This document shows, piece by piece, positions 1 to 14,000 of a stretch of DNA of 64,000 nucleotides. This stretch comes from Maylandia zebra (lineage: Eukaryota > Chordata > Actinopteri > Cichliformes > Cichlidae): contig NC_135187.1 in NCBI RefSeq assembly GCF_041146795.1, positions 18,173,056 through 18,237,055 on the forward strand. Reading direction: 5' to 3'. The notes beneath the pieces were generated by a model, which did not search any database, had not been told where the DNA came from, and was given only the letters and a program-made list of their open reading frames with translations. The first letter of the stretch is position 1; each line of letters opens with the position of its first letter. A program made the position numbers and the translations under genes.

Positions 1-93
1 TCACACCGGTTACACTTGCCATTAATTAACAGATCTGTGTTCTTACAATGTACTTGTACAGCTTGTGTAGTGTTTAACCTTATTGCTTGTTGT

Positions 94-99
94 AATAAA
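94..99 (+). other. possible polyadenylation signal of a gene left of the window
   Basis: An AATAAA hexamer is followed within 20 bases by T/G-rich sequence, the usual layout of a vertebrate 3' end. No coding sequence of such a gene is visible in the window, so this is only a hint that a plus-strand transcript ends here. An isolated AATAAA in AT-rich DNA is also expected by chance. Confidence 0.2.
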
Positions 100-740
100 G
101 TTTGCTTGTTTGCGTTTACTTGGTATCAGATCAGAAAAGAAAAAAAATTGGTATTACACATCACTATAGTAGGTCGGCTAGTGCAAAAAAAAACTGAACA
201 GTTAACTGGCTGAAGACTCACCTGGAAAATACAGCTAGACTTAAAACAATTAACTACCGCTTATTTCTTCTCGTTTTCTGAAATCTTCTTCTGATGACAA
301 TAAAATCACAACGCCGGACTACCTCATAAATTAGGGTGCAAAATCATTGTATGTTTTCTTTCCAGCTTTCCTTGTCTTTCTTGCATTATTGAACTGGGCA
401 TTTGTTAGATTAGCAAAAACGCATCAGAATTCAGTCCAGTGAAACATGAATTACTTCTGGTGAGCCAAAGACTATTTTTAGTAAGATCTCTTGGTAGTAC
501 TGTTGAAAGACTGAACAATAAATAAAACAGCTGCAGACTTGCCAGAAAAACAAAACTAGTTTAGCATTAGAAAAAAGGGACCAGCATAGCTGTGTGGTAA
601 TCCTACAGAAACCTTTGCAGACTGCTTTTTGCTGTTGATTTGGTTCTATTTGCTTCATCACACAACGAGCGGCCAATATTTTATCCTTAAACTCTGATCT
701 CACTCAACAAACAAACAAATCAGCACAGGCAGATTTTTTT
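100..740. other. intergenic flank, nothing recognised
   Basis: AT-rich sequence between the left edge and the presumed end of pip4p2. The open frames here are short, low in complexity and match no family I know. I see no RNA gene or repeat boundary. Confidence 0.4.
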
Positions 741-751
741 TTTATTTTATT
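741..751 (-). terminator. likely polyadenylation signal of pip4p2
   Basis: Two overlapping AATAAA hexamers lie on the minus strand about 1.3 kb after the pip4p2 stop. No other gene lies between, so the 3' UTR would cover roughly 745-2042. Nearer T-rich sites could also serve. Only cDNA would decide. Confidence 0.4.
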
Positions 752-1273
752 GATAAATTATCATTTTTAAAAAGCCAACTTTACCTTCTAGCTCACGCTA
801 CATACATACTCACTTACCCAAGTACTGAATTTGAACTATGTACAAAGTATTTCTTAGTATTTTCTGCTTCATCGTCATAATCACATTCAAAACAAGGTTA
901 GGAGTTTGAACTGTGCCCACCGGTCAAGGTCAAGAGATAGGATGCTGAGTTAGCGTATAGCAATGCTAGCTAGACAGAGTTCACTGAAGGTCAAAGAGCA
1001 GCGATATAAGCAAAGGGAGGAGGGTTTACATTCTAACTCACAGGCAGAAGGAGCAAAGACAGGAACATCATAGGCTTCAACTACCTCTAAAACTGGAAGA
1101 GAAAAAAAAAAGTTGGCATGCAAACGTGAGTCACCATGTTTTGTTTTGTTTTTGTGGATAATTTTGAGAAGGTAACGGTGAAAAGCTTGGGGACAGAGGA
1201 CCAGGAAGCTTCATAACAACTCAAACTGGTTATTGCTGTAGTGAGTTAAAAGCTGCATGGCACAAAGAAATGA

Positions 1274-1304
<31 letters not shown>

Positions 1305-2042
1305 CACAAGCTCCTCTTGATCTGACACTCTTCCTGACTAAACACTTGGAAGCAAAGTTGGCACACATGGGTATTTAAGGATAATTTCTCCTCAAAAATC
1401 AACATTTTCAGGAGTTAAAATCATATAGCAATACTATGTCAGTGTACACAGGCAATGGTTACAATGCAGTATGAATATGCAGCTTTCTGCAGCTGGACAT
1501 TAACTAGCAGCAAAACAACACAATTGCATATAATTGTAGTGCAATGGGAAAACTGTTCTTAGGTTGTTTCAATTTGGTCTGGTCGGTAACGAGAAAAATC
1601 AAGTGGGTGCAGTCACGTCATTCAGGCTGCTGAAGGAAAGAAAACTGATTTTTAAAAAAAAATCCTAAACCCAGCCAGTCTCTTGCACTATCATTTCTAA
1701 AATCAGCATGTGAACCAATTAATTCAGGCATTCATCAAGAAAAATCATTTCAATTTCTTAATTCTGTACTTTGAACAATTTTAGGAGACTTGGACTGGAT
1801 TTGAGTCTCAGTGGACCGGTACAGGACTGACTGACAGGCAGTAGGTTTGTTCAGTAAGTCAAAAATATTCCAGACACAAACGGAACATGAAGAAAAATCA
1901 CCAGCATACTCTTTCTTGAACAAACTCCTGTCCATTCACTCTACAGATGTTCCACTTCGCCGAACATGACTGAAATCTGAGCAAGATGAAAAAACTAAAA
2001 GTGAAGTTTTGTTCTTCCAGCCGTGCACATGTTCTGATCACT

Positions 2043-5000
2043 CTAGGCGAAGCTATTCTCTGGGTAGCTCACTTTGATAGCCCCCCAGTAGCAGGCACGT
2101 ATCAGACAGATGAGGCCCAGCAGATAGGCAAATGCCCAGGACACGTAGGTGGCGTTGTAACGTCTGGCGAAGTCCCGAGTGCCAACCTATAATTACACAT
2201 AATGGGGGGAGGGAGGAAGAAGACAGCATGGAGGAAATCATAGTTACACCTATAGAAATACAGATCATCGATTTGTATTTAAAAAGATCCCCTTATATGC
2301 ATTTTGTCAGATTAGGCTCCAGTCATAAAAGGCTAGAGATCAGTGGGCGACTGCCTGGCAGCAAGCAGGCGCTAGGGGGAAAAGTGTATTCCCTGCACAG
2401 AAATCCTCCTTGTGTTTGCTTTGGTCACTTGTATTTTGCCGTGGCTGCTCGTAGTTTATCAAGTTATTTGCAAATCCTTGCTAATTGCTTTCTAAGCAGG
2501 AGTGAAACTGGGAAACCTGAAAACAGACACAGTTACCCTCACAGTAAAAGCTGCATGTTTTGAAACATGGTGCCTTCTGATAAGGCACAACTTTTACTTT
2601 CAAGGGGAATGATGTCCATTTATGATTTGTACAGCACCTTTGCGAATTTCACTACCACTCAGTAGTTGGTTAGCGACAGATAAGTTGGCATCTTCCAAAC
2701 AAACTATAGGAAACTGCTGCAATCTGTTAGCAACCAAAGCAGTGAAAAGGATAGTTTTGGTGCTGCACCTTCTGCAACTAATATCACCCAGCCAAAGACA
2801 AAAAACTACTGCAGCCAACCGGACAATCACTTTTTTTTTGGCCAGCCTGTGAGACCATGCCTCAGCTGAAATGCAAAAGTATAAGCTCATTATATTAAAT
2901 ATGTTTCTGTGAAACACTGAACAAGGCGTGGTTGGAAATGCATTGGATGTTTTGTAGATTTGTCACTTTTATCTTTCTCGTCATCTCTAAAACATATATA
3001 CAGTTTTCATTTTCTCAGGTCACAACACCAGTGTCTGATGGAAATTTCCAGATCTTTACTCCTATTCATAAAGTACAGATAAATACAAATGCTCTACACT
3101 GAAGTTTTTCATTGACAATTTGTGAACCCCACTGGGTGATGCTGCTGAAGACTCGTCCTCTAGCACCTCCACATGGAGGGAGTGAATTGTGGTTTAGAGT
3201 TTAAAGTCTCTACTGCTGTGTCATGAAATATGATGCAGATCAGATTCTCTTTTTGTGACGTTTTGTTGTTTTACCTTATTTCACTTTAGCTCAGTTACAG
3301 TTACAGTGGGGCAAAAAAGTATTTGGTCAGCCACCGATTGTGCAAGTTCCCCCACCTAAAATGATGACAGAGGTCAGTAATCTGCACCAGAGGTACACTT
3401 CAACTGTGAGAGACAGAATGTGAAAAAAAAAAATCCATGAATCCACATGGTAGGATTTGTAAAGAATTTATTTGTAAATCAGGGTGGAAAATAAGTATTT
3501 GGTCAATAACAAAAATACAACTCAATACTTTGTAACATAACCTTTGTTGGCAATAACAGAGGTCAAACGTTTACTATAGGTCTTTACCAGGTTTGCACAC
3601 ACAGTAGCTGGTATTTTGGCCCATTCCTCCATGCAGATCTTCTCGAGAGCAGTGATGTTTTGGGGCTGTCGCCGAGCAACACGGACTTTCAACTCCCGCC
3701 ACAGATTTTCTATGGGGTTGAGGTCTGGAGACTGGCTAGGCCACTCCAGGACTTTCAAATGCTTCTTACGGAGCCACTCCTTTGTTGCCCGGGCGGTGTG
3801 TTTTGGATCATTGTCATGTTGGAAGACCCAGCCTCGTTTCATCTTCAGAGTTCTCACTGATGGAAGGAGGTTTTGGCTCAAAATCTCACGATACATGGCC
3901 CCATTCATTCTGTCCTTAACACGGATCAGTCGTCCTGTCCCCTTGGCAGAAAAACAGCCCCATAGCATGATGTTTCCACCCCCATGCTTCACAGTAGGTA
4001 TGGTGTTCTTGGGATGCAACTCAGTATTCTTCTTCCTCCAAACACGACGAGTTGAGTTTATACCAAAAAGTTCTACTTTGGTTTCATCTGACCACATGAC
4101 ATTCTCCCAATCCTCTGCTGTATCATCCATGTGCTCTCTGGCAAACTTCAGACGGGCCTGGACATGCACTGGCTTCAGCAGCGGAACACGTCTGGCACTG
4201 CGGGATTTGATTCCCTGCCGTTGTAGTGTGTTACTGATGGTGACCTTTGTTACTTTGGTCCCAGCTCTCTGCAGGTCATTCACCAGGTCCCCCCGTGTGG
4301 TTCTGGGATCTTTGCTCACCGTTCTCATGATCATTTTGACCCCACGGGATGAGATCTTGCGTGGAGCCCCAGATCGAGGTCTTGTATGTCTTCCATTTTC
4401 TGATGATTGCTCCCACAGTTGATTTTTTCACACCAAGCTGCTTGCCTATTGTAGATTCACTCTTCCCAGTCTGGTGCAGGTCTACAATACTTTTCCTGGT
4501 GTCCTTCAAAAGCTCTTTGGTCTTGGCCATGGCGGAGTTTGGAGTCTGACTGTTTGAGGCTGTGGACAGGTGTCTTTTATACAGATGATGAGTTCAAACA
4601 GGTGCCATTCATACAGGTAACGAGTGGGGGACAGAAAAGCTTCTTACAGAAGACGTTACAGGTCTGTGAGAGCCAGAGATTTTCCTTGTTTGAGGTGACC
4701 AAATACTTATTTTCCACCCTGATTTACAAATAAATTCTTTACAAATCCTACCATGTGAATTCATGGATTTTTTTTTCACATTCTGTCTCTCACAGTTGAA
4801 GTGTACCTCTGGTGCAAATTACTGACCTCTGTCATCATTTTAAGTGGGGGAACTTGCACAATCGGTGGCTGACTAAATACTTTTTTGCCCCACTGTACAT
4901 CTTGCTTGTACTGAGCTAACTTGGTGGCTTTTGTCCATTTTCATTGTCAAAAGAGTGACTTACTTACTTGGATAGTATCTGCACAAACTGATCAAAGCGT

Positions 5001-8000
5001 ACTTACTGTTAAACCCACTCCAATGAAAATGCAGATCATTCCTATAGTTATATAAGCACAACAGCGCCTCCTAGGGAGCGCACTGCCGACGGAGGATCTG
5101 CAGAGAGAGATTGAGAAAAGAAAGAAATTGGGGAGAAACATTTAGAGGGTTTCCACACGGATACAGACTGAAACATACAAACTACATGTAGATGTTACAC
5201 TGTCTTATTTTTTTTTTTTTATTTTGTAATCCAGTGGAAGTCCCCACACATTGTCCCAGTGATCTTACTTCACCATGCTCTGATGATAAATCTGTTTGCC
5301 AAAAGTCTCACTTCCGTTTTTAAGTTACACTTGTAAGCGCTCCAGGACGGTCACATGTCCAGCTCCAAACAACCTCCACTCCATCCAGCCTCTAAACAAA
5401 CACAGTTCAACTGCCTTGAAGCAGCAGACTGGCATAACTTTACTATAATTTCACTTTCCTTCCCCCACTCAGCTCTCACATGCCTCTCATGTGACAGGAC
5501 TGAAGCATTCTTCAGGGATCACTGGCATTCAGATGGCTTAGGGGTGCCTGGTCACCTGATTTACTGCCTTCTACTTTTTTTTCTACTGCATTCACATCCC
5601 CTGTTTCTTTTACTAGCTGTTTATTCAGTGAACTAGAACCATCTCTTCATTTTAGTAATGTAGACAGAAGACGGAAATTACTACCGTTTTATCTGCTTAA
5701 ATTAAGAGGACTTCTCTTTGGAAAGGTGTTACTAGAACAGAAGTTTCAGTTCCTCAATGAGAATTAAGGGAAAATATTTAGCTCAGCCTTTATGTCTGTA
5801 ATAAAGAAGGAAAGGGGGTTTTAGGATGAGAGAGACGATGATAGGAATTTTTGGAAAAGCTATGAGTGGTAAAAGTATTGCACAGAGATAATAAATGAAG
5901 TTCACTGACTTAAAGAAGTACATCAGCCAACTACACAGAAAACAAGGGTAGAAGTAGTGTCATGTTATAGTTGCTGCTTATCTCACCATCACTGTCTGCA
6001 TCATCTCATTAGGACAAAAACCTCTCTGAGGTGACCCCTCCTCCTCTCCTCAGACCTGTGACCCTCATACCACTAACATTACATGTGAGGCCAAACTTTA
6101 ATACGTGTCACACGTCTAGATTAGCCTTGCTTACCTCCCCTCCTCCTTCCAAGAACTGCAAATCCAGCCCTCTAAACCTTTGCATCTCAGTGAATTTAAA
6201 CATAAATTCAATAGGTAATGGTAAATGGCCTGTATTTGTATAGCGCTTTACTAGTCCCTAAGGACCCCAAAGCGCTTTAAACATCCAGTCATCCACCCAT
6301 TCACACACACATTCACACACTGGTGATGGCAAGCTACATTGCAGCCACAGCTCCCCTGGGGCGCACTGACAGAGGCGAGCCTGCCGGACACTGGCGCCAC
6401 CGGGCCCTCTGACCACCACCAGTAGGCAACGGGTGAAGTGTCTTGCCCAAGGACACAACGACCGAGACTGTCCAAGCCAGGGCTCGAACCGGCAACCTTC
6501 TAATTACAAGGCGAACTCCCAACTCTTGAGCCACGATCGCCCCACACCCTCTTTTTTTCTCCTGGTATTCAAGTGTTTGGTTTCATAGTTGAGTCATACT
6601 AGACCACAGCTCTACATGGCGAAGTGTTAATGCCTATACAGAAGTGAAATGTCTATGTTTTTTTCTATTCTGCTTTTTCTCATGTGCAGTATGCCTTCAT
6701 GGTGAATTACTTCTCCAATAAATAAAGATAAATAACTTTAAAGTAAGCTGTGTGGGGATTTTAGTGTAACAACACTGTACAGTGTTTCACACAGCCTCAG
6801 CTTCACTCTGCTGACCAAATTTAGATTTCACAAAGCTCAGTGGATATAATGAATCATACCGATTTGCATGTGTTCACTAGTTGGCTCTATAGTGTAGTGG
6901 TTTACACATTTGCTTAAGAAGCATAGGATGTCTGGTTCAATGCTGGGACGAGACATGAATGTGTCTGGGGTTGCATCAGGAAGGGCATCCTGCAATTCAA
7001 AGTTATTTTCTATAATCTCCTGTTTGGGGCAGCTAATTAATGGGTTCTTTTTATTTTTATTTTACAATCAAATGTAACAGTGTAGGCTCCTGAAAGTTGT
7101 TACTTTCAGCTTGCACGTTGTTTTCAATGTTTCTGTGTACATTATGTGGACAAAAGTCTGCCTTTACAAACATTTGTGATAGAATGAGTTGCTCTAAATT
7201 CGGAGCGTGGTGCTGTAATAGGATGTCACAGTTGCAACAAGTCAGTTTGTGAAATTTCTTCCTTTCCAGACATTTCACAATTAGCTGTAAGTGATGCTAT
7301 TGCAGAGTGGAAGTGTTTAAGAGCCACAGGAACTCAGTTACAGAAGGATGTCAACAAACATAACAGGGCACGGTGGTAAAAGTCACCATTGCTCTGCTGA
7401 CTAACTGCAGAGCTGTAAACCTCCTCTGGCTTTATCATAAGCACTAAAACTGCATCCCAGGAGCTGCATTAGACAATGCAATTGTAATATAATGAAATGC
7501 ATTTTAACAAAAAGCAGACTGCAGTACTTCTTTCTATGAGACATGAAGTAAAATTAGTGGCTTCCTTTCTGTAACTGCAAAATCATGAAGTTGGAAAAAA
7601 CAAACCAGACATTTTCATAGTTAACGGGCTAACCTGACAATTTTCCCAGATTAAATTGGAAACTGACATCTGAAAATAAAATGTAGTTAACACTTTTTTT
7701 TTTTACTTACTGTAGTTTTTAAAGCAGAACTGCATTGTGCAGCACACAGCAGAAATGAGGAGAAACACATGGGAAGTTTACTTTCTCAGCAGAAGAGCTC
7801 TGAAGCACAGCTGATGTTCACGTACAGCATGAATGAGTTCATTCAATTTAATTTTATTTGTATGGCACCAAATGCCAACAACAGTTGCGATAATAGAAAG
7901 AAAACCACAAGAAACTATCAAACTTTGGGTTTATCAAACACAAGATTTAGAACTGTTACCGATGCCAGCTGTGAAGACACTGGTACAGCTGTCCATTTGA

Positions 8001-11000
8001 AGGAAAGTGAACTTAATGTTTTTTCCTTCCTGAATTTTACTTTTATTTTTTATGCTTGTTTGTTTGGTTTTTTTTAGCTTTTTTGTTTAATTTTTTGTTT
8101 TTTACTCCTGTCTAACCAGGATGCCTCCTGGGTGGCTCCAAGGTGAGGTGTTCCAGGTATATCCCATCAGGATCACCCCAGTACATGCTGGTGAGATGTA
8201 TGGGAATGTCATGGTGTTCCTCCCCACCCCGCAACAAAGACTAATTCAGTCATTCATTATGAAGATAAATATACACATGTGAAAGAGTCTGGAGATGGCG
8301 TGGTATCTGTCATGTGTGCTCAGTGTGAATCTGCTCTCCTCTGTGAAGAAAATGGGGCTCCAGTGGTGAACCTGTTAGTTCTGGTGTTTTCTGGAGAGGT
8401 CCTGTCAAGCTGCACAGTGCTGGGCTGTGAGCACAGATCTCATTAAAGATTAAAGATTGCATTTTGGCAAATGCCACTGTTCTTTTGCTCTCTGCATGAA
8501 CAGCCTACTCCAAAGTTCAGCTTTATGCTACTAAAGCATGCAGAAACCAGAAAACTCCCATTCATCAAAACTTGGTTTGTGCCTACTGATTCAGAATATA
8601 AACATGCAGATATCCACTTAAAGCGACTGTGTGAAGGGGAACTCTGTGTGAAAGTTTGATGGACTCACATTTTTTTGCAGTGGGGACACTTGGCTAGCGT
8701 GTTAAATCGAAGCTCCATCCACTGTGAGGGAATAAAAAGAAATCAGCATTTTCATTTTAAGGCACAAAGAAAACGTATACACGCACGGAGACACACACGC
8801 ATGCACAGGCTCACAGAAATGAAACGAAACACTACAATCTTACTCTTTTTAGAAACAACAAATCAGCAAAAGGCTTACTGGAAATGATCTGAAACAGTTT
8901 TAATGAACCGTCTAAATCTATCCTGCACTCTTGCTAAGTTAGCACACAGAGTCATAATTCGTTAGTTGATATTTCATCTAGTGTTAAATCACTCCAAATC
9001 ATATTAATTCAAGGGTCACGGTGAAGTTAAACATGTGACAACATCTGGCTTCAGGTTAGAAATAACAATAAATTAAATACCTAAAGGTAAGCAAGCGGCA
9101 ATAAAAAAGAAACAATTTAGCGCAGACTTCTAGAGCCTAATGCATTAAAAAAAATTTACATTTTATTTTTTTAATTGATCAAAGCTCTGCTCAAAGCCAG
9201 ATGTTCACAAAGTCAGAGTAAATAAGGCCACAAATTGAGCTGGAGCGGGTTAGGCTGTTGTTAATAAGTCCACCAGTAAGACCAGCTTTCTCAACCTGTT
9301 GTTGTGCTGGTGGAGAGCCATCACTGGGGAGACCAGACATAGGCTGTGATGTCCTGGCGTCCTCACTGCCCTGCAGATGCCGCAAGCAGCAATGTGCAGA
9401 TGTTAAGAGGAAAACAGCACTGACTTTATTTTTCTTACATTCGAGTCTGTGTCACACTGACTCAATGGCTCAGGTTGTGTACATAACCTTGCTTATGTGA
9501 AATATTAAATGCATGTGTGACATGTTACACTCAACCCAAACATGTCAAATGCACTGATAGTAACATCAACAAAGAGTGGCAGGAAGCCATTTTTATCCGA
9601 GATTAGAAAACTCTGCAAAAAGCAGGTTGAGAGCATGTTAGAGAGGGAAACTTGTGTGGAAAGGTGCGGCCATGCTCAGTCAAGAGGTACTCAGGATGTT
9701 TGGTGAGACACGCAATGAAAGAAAACATGCAGAAAATGCATGCCAGCCACGCGCAGATGTCTAATTCTGTGCTTTTAATGAATAGCTGACCCCACATAAA
9801 GTACAACTAGTTAGCAGACAATCCTTCAGCAATTTATCTATTTACTGCAGTAGTTTTCTGTAAACATGAACATATGGCGAGGCTCTCAAAATTACGTATA
9901 TATGCACGTACCAACAACAGCACAGCAATGAGATTCTGCATTAACAAGCCTGTGCCTGACTGAGGATGGTTGTATTTGCAGGTTTACATACTAGGAAGGT
10001 GTTGCCACAGTGGCCACAGACCACTCTCATTCCCTCGGGTTGGATGGGCAGCGCTGGCTGGGCGGGTTGCTCCTCGGGGATCACCATCACTGGGCTCAGG
10101 TTGATGATGCGTCTGCTGTCAGAGGAACCAAGAAGACATTTATGATTAATAATAACTGATATAGATAAAACTAAAACTCCAACTGGTTCATGTGATCAGC
10201 GAGTCTTGTTTACATACTAAGGTTCATTATGGAGTTCCACAGAGTTTCATGCTGGGATCAATTCTTTTTACATTATACATCCTTCCCTTGGACACTGTCA
10301 TTCGAAAGCACAGCATAAATTTTCAGTGCTTAGCAGATGATATGCAGCTTTATCCATGTATGAAGCTAGAAGACACACACCAACTAGTTAAACTGCAGGA
10401 ATTTCTTAAAGGCATAAAGACCTAGATAACCTCTAATGTTTTAATGTAATGTTCTAATGGCTTTTTTAAAGAGATATTTCACCTCTCATCCGAAAAGCTT
10501 CTTACATCCTCAAGAAACTTAGAGAAGTCCACACGCTTTTCTTTCCAAGCTCCTTGGTCTTTACCTTACCTTACCTTACGCGACTGTTTGACTTGTTACA
10601 GAGCCAACATGTTGCCACAGCCCCAGATTCAGTTTTGAAGCACTGTGTGGCTTATTGCATCAGTGGGGTAAACTGTCTGAATGTTTCTTCTTGTTCCGTA
10701 CCAGTTTGGTCGAGGACATCCTATCCTTCTGGATGTGTCTTTACAGATGAGCAGGCAGTTGCAGGGACACCGCACATACTTCTTCCCTGTAGGGGGATTC
10801 TTAATGGGCTAAAAGAAACATAAAAAACTATGAGTTAAAACTGCTATGCTTAGAAAAGTTTTGGTTTCAGTAGTAAAGTACAACTCCTTTAAGCAAGTTT
10901 CTTCTGATTGGTTGCACCTGTTGAGCACGTTTGCATGGAGCCACAAAGCTGTGACCACATTAGGGTTATTGGGCCCACTGACACCACTATGATCTGAAAG

Positions 11001-14000
11001 TTGAGAGTAGAAAAAATCTTTTTAAATGATGAATTCATTTATTAAGGGAAAAGTTATCAAAACCTACCTGGCTCTAAGTGACAAAGTAACTGTCCCATAA
11101 ACATGTTAACTGGTTGTGCCACCCTTGGCAGCAAGAACTGCATTCAAGTGTCTGTGATAACAATGAGTCTTTCCCACTGCTGTGGAGGAATTTCGTCCCA
11201 ATCTTCTTTGCAGATTTTTTATCTTTGCCACAGAGTTTTTCAGCATGAGCTCTCTCATCGATGCCATTTTTGTCCAGTATCTTTCTTATTGTCGAATCAT
11301 GAACTATGACCTTAGCTGAGGCAAGTGAGGCCTGCAGCTCTTTAATGTTGTTCTGGGTTCTTCTAAGACCTCAAGAATGAGTCGTCCGTGGGCTCTTGGA
11401 CAAATTTTGGTAGGCCAGCGACTCCATTTGTGGATAATGGCTCTCACTGTAATTCACTAGAGTCCCAAAGCCTTACAAATGGCTTTATAACCATTTCCAG
11501 ACTGACAGATGTCAATGATTTTATTTCTTTTTTGTTTTTTGAGATCTTTTAGCCTCACTTTGTCAGACAGGTTCTGTTTAAGTTATGTCTCGATTCAACA
11601 GTTCAGCCAGTAATCAGGCCTGAGTGTGACCAGTGAAATGAAACTCAACTTTGCAAAACATGTTGTTAATCACAGTTAAAACATGGTTTAACAAGAGAAA
11701 CAAGTACTTTTTCACACAGGGTCAAGTGGGTCTGGATAGCTTTTTTTCCCTTAATAAATGAAATCATAATCATGACTTCAAAATCGCATTTTGTATTTAC
11801 TCGGGCTATCTTTGAACAAATTTTAATATTAGACAATGATCTCAAATATTTAAGTGTGACAAACACGTGAAAACAAAAGGAACTCAGGAAAGGGGTGAAT
11901 ACTTCATCAAAGAATTGTAAATATAAAAAAATAAATTGTAGGTGCACTTTAAATCCAGGGCTCTCACAGTAGCAGCACCACAAGCACAACCAGTAAAGAA
12001 TGCACTGCTTTAAATTTAGCTCATCCACAGTTCACGTTATACTTCAACACAGAATGAGCAGAATGAGCTCGGGGGAGAATTTATCCTCTATTTCAGATTT
12101 TCTGTATCCAGCCATCACAGCAGACTAAACCCTCTTAAAAACGACATTGGAGCTGGTGTCAACAACTGTAACAGTCAATTACCAACATAAACCACCATCC
12201 TCTGAATGAAACCATTACAAACACACTTAAAAACAAATATTTCAAGTGTACTTTTTTTGCGCTGCCTGTGTAAATCAAACAAAACTTGGAGAAACTCCTG
12301 GTTAAAATCAAGTTCTGGTCATGTGACTCTCTAACTTTATATTTACAGTAAGATACAACAGCTCGAGGCCAGATGCTAAACCGTGCATCGTTTTGGTGCA
12401 GAGTAGCATAATATAAGATGTCCGTGTGGATGCATAACGACCAAAAATATCAGCTGTGCTAATGGCATTTCCCACCCGAGCGCTGGTGATGACAGTCATT
12501 CATTCTCCCTGCACTCCTTGTCACACTGGCAGCCTTAGGCCCTGATTAATTTGGTCGAATGTCAACATCAGTTTAAGCGATAAAGGCAGGCAAAGAAGCA
12601 AAGGTGGGGAAAAAGCAGTCCAAATGTGAGCACTGAAAGTCAATCAAACATTCTTTCATGCAAAAATGTGCCTGACAACAAAATTCAACAGGGAATTTAG
12701 GCTGTAACAGATACAGAGGAAAGTCGAATGTTGAACTGTTACGGTTTTAGTTTGTCGACACCTGTGATGATGTAGCCTCCACTTACTGTAGCTTCATTGC
12801 AGACAGTGCACTTGACCACGTGCTGATGCAGCTTTCCGTCCAGGTTGATGAGCGACTGGCAAACGCGGCAGTTGATGACAGGCACACCGCCGGCATCGGG
12901 GCTGGCGATGGCTGTGTAAGGAGGAGGTAGTTCGGCTTTGAGAAGAGGAAGGCAAAGCACACAGCCAGATGTTAATGGCATGCATCTGGAGAAAAGCAGC
13001 TTCATGAACAAAAAATTGGCTTTGTGTGTCCAGTTTGTACTTTGGAAACAGAATAATTTATAGTACCTGAATAATTCCACCTAAACTTGAAGGTTTTTGT
13101 TAAAGATTATTTTCCACTGTTGAATTAGTTGAATAAGTCGCCAAATTAAACTGGCTGCCATTTACAGACAAGATTTTCTCTTTATGTCTGCAAGGCCTAC
13201 TGTGAACTGACTACAGTGGCCACCATAATGACCTCTGTACTGTTTAATCCCACATTAACCTCGTGTATTTAGTCTGTATTTCAGAGTTTTAACATTTAAT
13301 CTACAGGCTTGCACCAGCCACTGCCTTTACTACAATGGCTTTGTGGCATATTTAAAATTCTGCTTGTCTGTAACGTAGCTAAAGCCAATAAAATCTGTAG
13401 TTACACAATTAACCATAATACCTCTATCAGTTTAATTTTAATTAACAGGAGCAGAGGTTTAAATAACATGTGAGTATACAGTAATTACGCCATCTATATT
13501 CTTAAGCTCTGGCAAGCTGAAATCATATTTATATCGATCAACACTTAAATACTCATTCAGATGTCAGTCTCACATTTTTCTAAACTAAAATGCCAAAATA
13601 CATTTCCTAAATCCAGATGTGGTATGTAGAGCTGCTGCTCTTCCCCCTCCATGACAGGAAGCTAAATATGTTTAGGCACCGGAGAAAAAGTGAGGACGCA
13701 AACATGCTTTCTGGATTCATGACAAGCTTCTTTCCAAAAAAATATTAACCAGCTATATCAGAATATACAGTCTCTTTGTTTGGCTTCATTTACCCGACTG
13801 ACGGCTCAGTGACACGAAGAAGCCATCCAATCTAACAATCGACTAATTATTAGAATCTAATCTCGCCCTGAATGAGATAATGGCATGGGTCGGTGGGTAA
13901 ACGTGCTTGGCTCCGACATTTAGAGACTCTGAACCGGTTGACACCACAGGGACAGATGGGACACCCGTCTACATTTGGGCGAACCTGGCTACGACTACGA

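Noticed and set aside
3616-4422. 268-codon plus-strand open frame
   Set aside because: It is antisense to the Tc1 transposase on the minus strand and has no family match of its own.
6480-6545. tRNA-like A and B boxes on the minus strand
   Set aside because: The boxes are followed by a SINE body and the cloverleaf cannot be completed; this is the head of a SINE, not a tRNA gene.
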